Assembly (NCBI GenBank): GCA_028716785.1
Contig: JAQUPD010000001.1
Location: 73,114 to 137,113 of the forward strand
Reading direction: 5' to 3'
Source of the DNA: Fidelibacterota bacterium
Lineage (GTDB): Bacteria > Fidelibacterota > Fidelibacteria > Fidelibacterales > Fidelibacteraceae
DNA: 64,000 nucleotides
Part shown: positions 54,362 to 60,962 of the stretch, piece after piece
Layout of the letters: each line of letters starts with the position of its first letter
Numbering within the stretch: position 1 is the first letter of the stretch
Position numbers and translations under genes: made by a program
Notes under the pieces: model-generated
The model's input: only the letters and a program-made list of their open reading frames with translations
Database searches by the model: none
What the model was told of the DNA's origin: nothing

Positions 54362-55612
54362 TTATTTTCCTAATAATTGATTAATGTTTGCTTCTGTTAT
54401 TTTTGTATTGTAGCGTGCCTGAACCAGTTGACTTTTTGAAGAAAGGACGGAGATTTGAGCATCTAACTGATCCAAAATAGTTCCTGCACCTAATTCAACT
54501 TGCTGTGTGATAAGATTATAATCTCGCTGCGCAGATTCTAAACTTAAAGTATGTATCTCTGTCAATTTCTGATACGTTTCCAGAACCTGATACAATTCAT
54601 CTAAACGAGCAAATACCTTATCAACACTATTTTTATACTGAATTTCCAATGCTTTTAAATCAATTTCAGCCTTTTGCTTCTCTATCTTTCGATGAAATCC
54701 TTCAAAAAGAGTAATATTCGCTGATACGCCAACAGATTGAGATTTCATTGTTCCTCCATCATCATCCCGATAGGAATAAGTATAGTCACCTGCAATGGTT
54801 GGAAGATAAGACTCCTTTTTCATTTTAACTGATAATTTTTGAAGATCCATTTGCTTTTGAAGGGTTAAGAGTGAATAATTGTTCTTTGTTATCATCTCTC
54901 GCGCTTCTTCAAGTGTCGGAAGGGGTAAGTGATCGGGCTCGAGGGGTTGAAGGGTTAGTTCATCACTGGGATCACGCCCCATTAAGAGATTTAACTCACG
55001 CAATAAACTACAATTCCGCTGTTCTTCATTTATAAGTTGGGTTTCAAATTGTCCTTTTTGAACCTTTACTTTTAAAAGATCAGATTCGGTGCGAACCCCC
55101 AAATCCATCATCGTTTGGACTCTCTTAATGTTCTCTTCTGCAAAGCGAATGTTTTCCTTATAAACAACAATTAATTCATTAGAAGCCAAAATACTAAAAT
55201 AATAATTAATTACCGATGTCTCTAACAAGGATATGGCATCCTGTAAAGTGAGTCCTGCAATTTCCTCAGAAATTTTTGCCGCCTTTACACCTGAAAAAAG
55301 TCCGGGATAAAAAACATTCTGACGAATCGTCCCAGAAAGAGTGTATCCTGAATTTTCAGTGGTTATGATTGAATTGTCGGTATGAGAATAACTCGTTGAT
55401 AAACGCCCACTGACCGATGGATATAAATCTGAAGCGCTCTGTGTCTTGATTAAGCTTGTTTTTTGTGTTTCCAGTTTTGTTCTTAATAACTCACTATTTT
55501 CCCTCAATGCCAATTCCTGACATTCCTGAAGCGTTATAACGGGACCTGCATTAAGCCATGACGTTATTACCATTAGAACAAAAAAAACAAGTCCCCATTT
55601 TTTCCTTTTCAT
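54362..55612 (-). CDS. tolC: TolC-family outer-membrane channel
   Basis: 416 residues. Signal peptide at about 1-23. Two repeats of the outer-membrane efflux protein type, with long helices (LALRENSELLRTKLETQKTSL and the second copy around ITQQVELGAGTILDQLDAQ) and barrel strands (SVGVSANITLFEGF). It gives the exit duct for the MacA-MacB pair. It is the only TolC in the window, and it could also serve the peptidase-containing exporter at 60963-63038. Starts 60 bases after the Yip1-like gene. Confidence 0.93.
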   Translation of the reverse strand: MKRKKWGLVFFVLMVITSWLNAGPVITLQECQELALRENSELLRTKLETQKTSLIKTQSASDLYPSVSGRLSTSYSHTDNSIITTENSGYTLSGTIRQNVFYPGLFSGVKAAKISEEIAGLTLQDAISLLETSVINYYFSILASNELIVVYKENIRFAEENIKRVQTMMDLGVRTESDLLKVKVQKGQFETQLINEEQRNCSLLRELNLLMGRDPSDELTLQPLEPDHLPLPTLEEAREMITKNNYSLLTLQKQMDLQKLSVKMKKESYLPTIAGDYTYSYRDDDGGTMKSQSVGVSANITLFEGFHRKIEKQKAEIDLKALEIQYKNSVDKVFARLDELYQVLETYQKLTEIHTLSLESAQRDYNLITQQVELGAGTILDQLDAQISVLSSKSQLVQARYNTKITEANINQLLGK

Positions 55613-55671
55613 AATCCATTTATCCTATGTTTTAAAACTGACACTGTCTTAATTATAAAGTTGTCCATTAT

Positions 55672-56382
55672 TTAGGCAATTATTGAATATCCCTGGATTA
55701 TCACTGTAAAAATAGCACCAAGAAGCCAAATAATACCTGTTAAAATAAAGGCTTTTTTGGGTGAGTAATGATAGATAACCTTAAAAGCTATAATCCACAA
55801 GATCCATTTCCAAATTTTAAATATATCCACTTGCATGGCAAGGCGAAACCACACATTCCCTAAATCAAAATCAGGGAAAAACATGGCTAAACTTGTATGT
55901 ACCATCATTGTTTGTTGGGCAAGCATAATAGGGACTTTAACAATGCTTGCCAAAACATCCACCATACTTATATAAAGCGTTGTTGCTAATAACGTTATGT
56001 ATTTTGCATAGCCCCCTCCAAAAAAATTCCCTACAAAAAGATAAATTACTGCAATAAAAAAAGCAGAAATAATGGGCGTTAATCCTCCCATAATAAGATT
56101 TTGAATAGGCACTTTGTCAGGAGATAACCGTTGAAGCATTACTTCTTTTTGTTGATCAGTTAAATTATCTAACCGTGCTATCATCTGAGTACTTTCTTTC
56201 ACTTGAATAGGATGGGTAAGCTGGATTGTTACCATAGATGCAAGAACTAAAAGTAAAACAGGAAACCATAAATCTTTCCACGTAATCTTTTCCCCCAATG
56301 ATGAAAATGTCTTTTCAGGATTAAAAAAAACATTCCAAACACGTTTAACTGACTCTGTTATCTTATGACCTTGTTCTACCAT
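55672..56382 (-). CDS. Yip1-like multi-span membrane protein 2
   Basis: 236 residues from the ATG at 56382, with AGGAG eight bases upstream. An in-frame TTG at 56406 is rejected. It has five or six hydrophobic segments, starting with a VWNVFFNPEKTFSSL element and ending with ...ILWIIAFKVIYHYSPKKAF. This resembles the Yip1 family in layout. A second protein of similar layout lies at 60290-60958, and both have a IFKIWKW or IFEGMWM-type element before the last two spans. Role unknown. The gene leads into the TolC-MacA-MacB part of the locus. Confidence 0.75.
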   Translation of the reverse strand: MVEQGHKITESVKRVWNVFFNPEKTFSSLGEKITWKDLWFPVLLLVLASMVTIQLTHPIQVKESTQMIARLDNLTDQQKEVMLQRLSPDKVPIQNLIMGGLTPIISAFFIAVIYLFVGNFFGGGYAKYITLLATTLYISMVDVLASIVKVPIMLAQQTMMVHTSLAMFFPDFDLGNVWFRLAMQVDIFKIWKWILWIIAFKVIYHYSPKKAFILTGIIWLLGAIFTVIIQGYSIIA

Positions 56383-56468
56383 CTGTGAAGCTCCTATTCC
56401 TTGCAAGAAAATTAATATACTTCAAGACACATTTTTAAGGATAAAGTTAAAAACAAAATTAGGAATCT

Positions 56469-57041
56469 TTACATAAAATCTAAATCTTCAAATCCTGTAC
56501 TGTCATAAAAAAAGATATTTTCGATATTTATATTATAAAAATTCATTAAATAATATATTAAATTTTGAAGTGAATTCTTTTGTTTTTTGGGAAGCCATTC
56601 TCGCGGAGGGAATTTTAAACTTGAAATGCAGCAGATATGAATATTTGTATCTTTGCCCTGGCGTGTTTCTGAAAAGTAAAGAGCATCACGCCCCTCATAG
56701 ATTTTCCCTTTTCGATCAATGATAAAATGATATGTCACGTCAGGATACTGCAGCCGAAATATATGATAATGTTGAAGTGAAGCAGGAGAGATCTGATCGC
56801 TGAATCCAGAATAATGAATACATATTCCATCAAATGTTTCTCTATTACGTTTTGATTTTTCAAGAGGAATCGTATGTATTGGTTCAATGGCATGCCACCC
56901 TTCACGAGAAATAATAATTGGCGTTTTAGGGTGTTTTTCACAAGCAATACAAAAGAACAAAATACTTATAAGGAAGTAGACATTACTGGTTCGTTTTGAA
57001 CGTTTTTGTATAATATTCATACGCTGTAAGACCAAGTTCAT
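56469..57041 (-). CDS. Amidase_2/PGRP-fold lipoprotein, zinc site apparently incomplete
   Basis: 190 residues. The start at 57041 overlaps the preceding gene by 59 bases, and an ATG at 57020 is an alternative. Hydrophobic signal with a weak lipobox CIAC, so probably lipidated. The fold is that of type 2 N-acetylmuramoyl-L-alanine amidases: GICIHYSG with the first zinc His, YHFIIDRKGKIYEGRD, and a C-terminal region that normally holds H-x-D and a C/DCPG motif. Here that part is NIENIFFYDSTGFEDLDFM, with neither His nor Cys. It may bind peptidoglycan without cutting it. Last of three consecutive wall-related genes. Confidence 0.78.
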   Translation of the reverse strand: MNLVLQRMNIIQKRSKRTSNVYFLISILFFCIACEKHPKTPIIISREGWHAIEPIHTIPLEKSKRNRETFDGICIHYSGFSDQISPASLQHYHIFRLQYPDVTYHFIIDRKGKIYEGRDALYFSETRQGKDTNIHICCISSLKFPPREWLPKKQKNSLQNLIYYLMNFYNINIENIFFYDSTGFEDLDFM

Positions 57042-57579
57042 TTAAGTAAAATTCATTGTTAAGTCCCTTCCCATAGTCTATCCCACACCCATAATAGGAA
57101 GCAATTGTAGCAACATCAGGGTAATAGCCAAACTGTTCCTTAAATTCGTCCTTGATAATTTGGCAATACACCGCACTGTAAACAATGTTAGTATCTGGAT
57201 AAGCAAGTCGACGAATAAGCGCTGACCGATTTTTTGAAGGATTAAAAGGTAAAAGATGTGAATAATGACTTTCAATCCACTCGCTCGTAGAAATTTTAAG
57301 TTGAGCAAATCCTACCGAGGCATTAAACCCCATATAGGCTCTGCTATAATCTGCTTTATCCAGATTATTAATATTGTGAAGGCGTTCAGCATAAATAACA
57401 CTAAAATAAACCTCAGGGGATAATGAAAAGTAATGACAGATAGAATCAATCACCTCTTTATAAGATAGCATATAGCGTTCTGTTTGGTAGGCTTTTCTAG
57501 TAGGTTTCAGAGAAAGCCAAAAAATTAAAAAAACACACATCACACCCCCTATTAAAAATCTTTTAGTAATCATTTTCAT
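56983..57579 (-). CDS. Lysozyme-like/lytic transglycosylase-like membrane protein
   Basis: 198 residues. An N-terminal span (about 9-26), then a helical domain with VIYAERLHNINN, a place where lytic transglycosylases have the catalytic Glu, and ASVGFAQLKIS, which resembles the S-x-G-x-x-Q-hydrophobic motif of SLT enzymes. Later YYGCGIDYGKG. Likely to act on glycan strands in the periplasm. It overlaps its neighbours on both sides (17 and 59 bases), so it is translated as part of a chain with the GT51 gene and the amidase-fold gene. AAGGAAG precedes the ATG. Confidence 0.7.
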   Translation of the reverse strand: MKMITKRFLIGGVMCVFLIFWLSLKPTRKAYQTERYMLSYKEVIDSICHYFSLSPEVYFSVIYAERLHNINNLDKADYSRAYMGFNASVGFAQLKISTSEWIESHYSHLLPFNPSKNRSALIRRLAYPDTNIVYSAVYCQIIKDEFKEQFGYYPDVATIASYYGCGIDYGKGLNNEFYLNELGLTAYEYYTKTFKTNQ

Positions 57580-58063
57580 AAAACTTCCTTAGTATTTTTA
57601 AATTTGATTCCAACAACCAGGGATTGGCAGGTTCATAGACAAAAAGATAACGGATTGTATCTGTTGAGTAATAACAAAGAATATTCTGTGAAACATCAAA
57701 ATCTTGAGGAAAATTACGTTTGGAAGTGTACCATTCATTCTCAGAAAGAATACGTTTTTTATTGGCAATCACTGTAAGGGGCGATAGTGGAAAACACTCC
57801 TTTAAATAAGCACAAAAGTATGGAAGTTGTTCATCACTATTAACCAAAAGCAACAATCCTTTGCGAAAATGTATGAGAGACGAAAAGGCTGAATCTATCG
57901 GGGTGTATCCATACATTTCCCATAGTTGCTGAGATTGAATAATATCCCCCATCGATCGTTCTGCGTGAAGATTGACACGAAGTAATTCTTTATTTCGATG
58001 AAGGAGAATCGCGACCCATAGAAAAAGTAGAACGGTAATAAGAAATATAATTCGTTTATTCAT
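57563..58063 (-). CDS. Membrane-anchored small protein, possibly thioredoxin-like
   Basis: 166 residues from the ATG at 58063, which overlaps the GT51 stop by eight bases (ATGAATAA). The in-frame TTG at 58075 is less likely. One N-terminal span (about 4-21), then a periplasmic domain of about 140 residues. A strand-like LLLLVNSDEQLPYFCAYLKE and a later TIRYLFVYEP could be a thioredoxin fold with a degenerate active site, but the evidence is weak. I do not recognise the family. It has two close Cys (FCAYLKEC). Confidence 0.6.
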   Translation of the reverse strand: MNKRIIFLITVLLFLWVAILLHRNKELLRVNLHAERSMGDIIQSQQLWEMYGYTPIDSAFSSLIHFRKGLLLLVNSDEQLPYFCAYLKECFPLSPLTVIANKKRILSENEWYTSKRNFPQDFDVSQNILCYYSTDTIRYLFVYEPANPWLLESNLKILRKFYENDY

Positions 58064-58784
58064 AGTTCCTTTCAAGTGTTTTTATCTCCTCTATACCCAA
58101 AAGGTTCACTTCCTTTTCAAGATGTTCTATACGGTTTTGAAACCTTCGATTTTTCTGGTTATTTTTGACAAATTTCCAATGTGATTTTGGATTGGGAAGA
58201 CCTGCGACCAAAGAGATCATTTCCTCAAGGGTTAAATCTTCAACATCTTTATGATAAAGACTTTGTATTCCTGCAAGAAGTCCAACTGAATCAGGTGACC
58301 ATACAACACAGTTGATGTAGAGTTCAAGAATTTCATCTTTGGTCAAGCACCTTTCAAGAATTAATGCACCTATCATTTCATTGAATTTTACGATGAATGT
58401 TCTTTTTGGAGATCCCCATAGTGTTTTTATCAGTTGTTGTGTTAACGTGCTTCCTCCAATGCGCTGTTCGTTAAACAATGAACCATCAATAACAATTTTT
58501 AGGATCCTGAAAAAATCCACACCAGGATGCTCATAAAAACGGCGATCTTCAGAAACTAAGAGGAGTAAAATCAATTCATCAGGAAGCTGATTTCGGTCAA
58601 TCCATGTTACGGTAACTTCTGAAAGATTATTAATCTCCTTCTGAAGAAAGGGTGACGTTCGCAAACATTGCATGAGTTCCTCCGGCGTAGCATTTTTTAA
58701 GCTGCGCGCTCTTTTAACCCAAATACTACTATTGATAAAAAGTAGACAAACCACAAGCCCAACAATAACCTGTGATACTTTCAT
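58056..58784 (-). CDS. Stand-alone GT51 murein glycosyltransferase
   Basis: 242 residues. A membrane anchor (about 6-22) and a GT51 domain: LVSEDRRFYEHPGVD (catalytic Glu), GGSTLTQQLIK, KFNEMIGALILERCLTKDEILELYIN (second catalytic Glu, K-x-E form) and SLYHKDVEDLTLEEM. It polymerises lipid II into glycan strands and lacks the transpeptidase domain, like MtgA. It starts directly after the stop of the 239-residue gene. The presence of such an enzyme in a peptide-export locus is unusual. Confidence 0.9.
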   Translation of the reverse strand: MKVSQVIVGLVVCLLFINSSIWVKRARSLKNATPEELMQCLRTSPFLQKEINNLSEVTVTWIDRNQLPDELILLLLVSEDRRFYEHPGVDFFRILKIVIDGSLFNEQRIGGSTLTQQLIKTLWGSPKRTFIVKFNEMIGALILERCLTKDEILELYINCVVWSPDSVGLLAGIQSLYHKDVEDLTLEEMISLVAGLPNPKSHWKFVKNNQKNRRFQNRIEHLEKEVNLLGIEEIKTLERNYE

Positions 58785-59504
58785 TTACTCAAACACTCTT
58801 TCAAAAACGGCGGTTGTTTTACCTAAACTAACACCCATAATTTTTGCAACTCGTGTTGTTGAAATGATTTTCATAATTTCAAAGGGCCCTTGCTCCCGAA
58901 TCCAAACTTCATCATTCTGACCCACAAGGGGTGTTGATTCCATAGAAATGTGCCATACATGACAAGGAATATCTTCATTTTGGATTCTCAACGTATCTTG
59001 TCCTTTATGTTCAAAGAGATATGAAACCGTTTTACCATTGTAAAGATAGAGATCAACTGACATTGTTTGACTCGGTTCATAATATAAAAGCTGCACAAAC
59101 CGTGCATAAGAAGGAAATGCACATATATCAAAAGGAGTTTGCATAGAATATGATTTATCATCCATTCTTTTTTTAACTAAATATTGTCTATTCTCATAAT
59201 CAACCTTGACCTCTTCACCAAGTGCAGGAATTTTAAACCATAGGGGAAAACCCGTTTCTTTGCAAAATATCACATCAACACCACCAAGGGCAGACGCCGA
59301 ATATACTTCTTGATAACGAATACAAGCCACGGAGTCTACAAGGGTATCCTTAAAGGTTATAGTCAACATGTTCATGCTATTTTGTTGTCTAAAAACCCAT
59401 GGCGTATTCATGGAATTCTTGGCAACATCAGGACTCGCAAAAGAATAGCTAGCAATAAGTATTATTATTAAGATAACATTATGTTTTACAGGTAGAACTT
59501 TCAT
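58785..59504 (-). CDS. Secreted protein of unknown function
   Basis: 239 residues. Signal peptide at about 1-23 (ends SFAS). A beta-rich body with IRYQEVYSASALGGVDVIF and, near the end, IPCHVWHISME followed by EVWIREQGPFEIMKI. The last elements resemble DUF3108-like or LolA-like envelope proteins, but I would not name it. AAGGAAG lies upstream. First gene after the hairpin at 59552-59576, and coupled to the GT51 gene. It contains four cysteines, which might form disulfides in the periplasm. Confidence 0.7.
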   Translation of the reverse strand: MKVLPVKHNVILIIILIASYSFASPDVAKNSMNTPWVFRQQNSMNMLTITFKDTLVDSVACIRYQEVYSASALGGVDVIFCKETGFPLWFKIPALGEEVKVDYENRQYLVKKRMDDKSYSMQTPFDICAFPSYARFVQLLYYEPSQTMSVDLYLYNGKTVSYLFEHKGQDTLRIQNEDIPCHVWHISMESTPLVGQNDEVWIREQGPFEIMKIISTTRVAKIMGVSLGKTTAVFERVFE

Positions 59505-59551
59505 TGTACTTCCTTTTATTAAGAACTCTTATATTGTCACTATCTTTTAGA

Positions 59552-59576
59552 TGGGAGAGCCACCTTGGCTCTCCCA
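59552..59576 (-). promoter_or_regulatory. Stable hairpin behind the peptide gene
   Basis: TGGGAGAGCCA (59552-59562) pairs perfectly with TGGCTCTCCCA (59566-59576): 11 pairs, a three-base loop. In the leftward transcript no U run follows (the next bases are TCTAAAAGATAG), so it looks like a partial terminator or an RNA-stabilising stem, not a full terminator. It stands 16 bases after the peptide stop. Confidence 0.7.
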
Positions 59577-59591
59577 CCTTGCCCCCTTGTT

Positions 59592-59759
59592 TTAGTCACA
59601 ATAGCGATAAATTAGTTGTGCCGCGATATTGATGACCATTCCTTGTGCAGTAACAATCCCGTACCCTAAAGCAGCAATACCTGCTAAGCATGCTAGATAA
59701 GATGCAGGTAAGTAGCCACCAGCATGCTCTTTCATTTCTTGTTCGCTAAGTTCACGCAT
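59592..59759 (-). CDS. Double-glycine leader peptide, candidate bacteriocin or signal precursor
   Basis: 55 residues. Leader MRELSEQEMKEHAGG fits the double-glycine consensus (LSxxE(L/M)xx(h)xGG) cleaved by C39 peptidases. The predicted mature part is 40 residues: hydrophobic, rich in Ala, Gly, Leu and Ile, with two Cys (residues 24 and 54) and an end IYRYCD. AAGGAG lies seven bases before the ATG, and the gene begins one base after the stop of the CPFC protein. The C39-containing ABC exporter is three genes upstream. Expected path: cut after GG during export, disulfide formed in the periplasm. Final function (bacteriocin, toxin or pheromone) cannot be read from sequence. Confidence 0.85.
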   Translation of the reverse strand: MRELSEQEMKEHAGGYLPASYLACLAGIAALGYGIVTAQGMVINIAAQLIYRYCD

Positions 59760-59760
59760 G

Positions 59761-60285
59761 TTAGATCTCCTTCTTTTCTTGTTTCTGGTTGTTCCCCGGG
59801 AGACACTTTAACAATTCCCGGATATTTCTATCACCGCGCAGTGAATATATATGATGATTCTCTTGATTATAAATAAAGCTAATAGGTAACGGGGGATCAC
59901 TAAATAATGCATATGCTGTGCTTATTTCTATAATACCTATTTTAATCCGTGGATCCTGCCGAATCGCATCCCATGTTTCATAAAATGAAGAGGTAAATAA
60001 GGTTTTATCCGTTGTAAATAAACCATATTGGTGATCGGGTAATAACATGGTCATCTCATTTATGTGGGTTAAGTATTGCAGACAAAAGGGACAATAAAGT
60101 GAAAAAAGAATAACTACTTTATACGTTTGTGGATCCGGGACAAAAACTTCTGGACCCGAAGGAGATATATATGTAAAAGATGAAAGGTCTTTACACGGTT
60201 TTTCAATACGAATAACTGCTAAAATCATTACAACACTTAAAGCAAACACCCCAATTAATATCACCTTTTTCAACCATCTTCTCAT
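59761..60285 (-). CDS. Thioredoxin-like periplasmic protein with CPFC site
   Basis: 174 residues. An N-terminal span (about 9-25) serves as a signal anchor. VVILFSLYCPFCLQYLTHIN has a CxxC site at about residue 66-69 in the position of thioredoxin or DsbA active sites. The cis-Pro region appears as DPPLPISFIYN. Charged Lys- and Glu-rich C-terminus. It may oxidise or reduce the disulfide of the peptide encoded next to it, which carries two cysteines. Starts four bases after the Yip1-like gene ends and is followed one base later by the peptide gene. Confidence 0.82.
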   Translation of the reverse strand: MRRWLKKVILIGVFALSVVMILAVIRIEKPCKDLSSFTYISPSGPEVFVPDPQTYKVVILFSLYCPFCLQYLTHINEMTMLLPDHQYGLFTTDKTLFTSSFYETWDAIRQDPRIKIGIIEISTAYALFSDPPLPISFIYNQENHHIYSLRGDRNIRELLKCLPGNNQKQEKKEI

Positions 60286-60289
60286 TTAT

Positions 60290-60958
60290 TTATACCATAA
60301 AAATTTCATAAAAAATACCTAAGCCCCAAAGCAAAACAATACTTAACCAACGAGCAAGAATAAGAGGCCCTATGATTTTTTTTACCTTTATTCCTGTCCA
60401 AATCGTTATTATAAAAGCAACTAAAATCATCCACATGCCTTCAAAAATATTTATAGCATTGAGAAGACGATTCAACATAGGATGAAATGAAAAAGAAAAT
60501 GCAGAACTGAGTGATAAAGGGACAATAAGGATGTTATTTGTAATGTTACTAGAAGAGTTTTCTAGAAAAAGAGGGAAAATTTTTGAGATATCTTTAAGCA
60601 CCATCATACCAAAAACAGTCATAATAACATAAAAAACTTTTTTAAACGGAATTTCTAGTTGCCATAAAAGAAAAAAAAGATGAAGAATTAGAGCCATGAA
60701 CAAGGTACGACACAAGATTAAGAGGGGAATTAAAAGAATAGAAATATATGTCATATCTTGTATTCTTGCAAATATCAGATCAATATAGACGGGGGAAAAC
60801 TGATCTCCAAGAAATTGTTCGACCGTTTCACGCGTTGTAAAATGATCTTGATAAAACCAAAGTGTAATCATAGACAAAAGGCTCCACAAACCCCAAAAAA
60901 CTGACCAATGAACTGTTTGTAAATTTTTTAAAGCATTTCGATAGACACTTAGAACCAT
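60290..60958 (-). CDS. Yip1-like multi-span membrane protein 1
   Basis: 222 residues from the ATG at 60958 (four bases after the exporter's stop, with AGGA upstream). An ATG at 61027 would overlap the exporter by 65 bases. It has five or six spans: about 20-40, 65-95, 100-125, 165-195 and 200-220. Similar in layout to 55672-56382. The role is unknown. In peptide loci a multi-span protein of this kind could confer immunity or assist transport, but this is inference. Confidence 0.7.
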   Translation of the reverse strand: MVLSVYRNALKNLQTVHWSVFWGLWSLLSMITLWFYQDHFTTRETVEQFLGDQFSPVYIDLIFARIQDMTYISILLIPLLILCRTLFMALILHLFFLLWQLEIPFKKVFYVIMTVFGMMVLKDISKIFPLFLENSSSNITNNILIVPLSLSSAFSFSFHPMLNRLLNAINIFEGMWMILVAFIITIWTGIKVKKIIGPLILARWLSIVLLWGLGIFYEIFMV

Positions 60959-60962
60959 TTTT

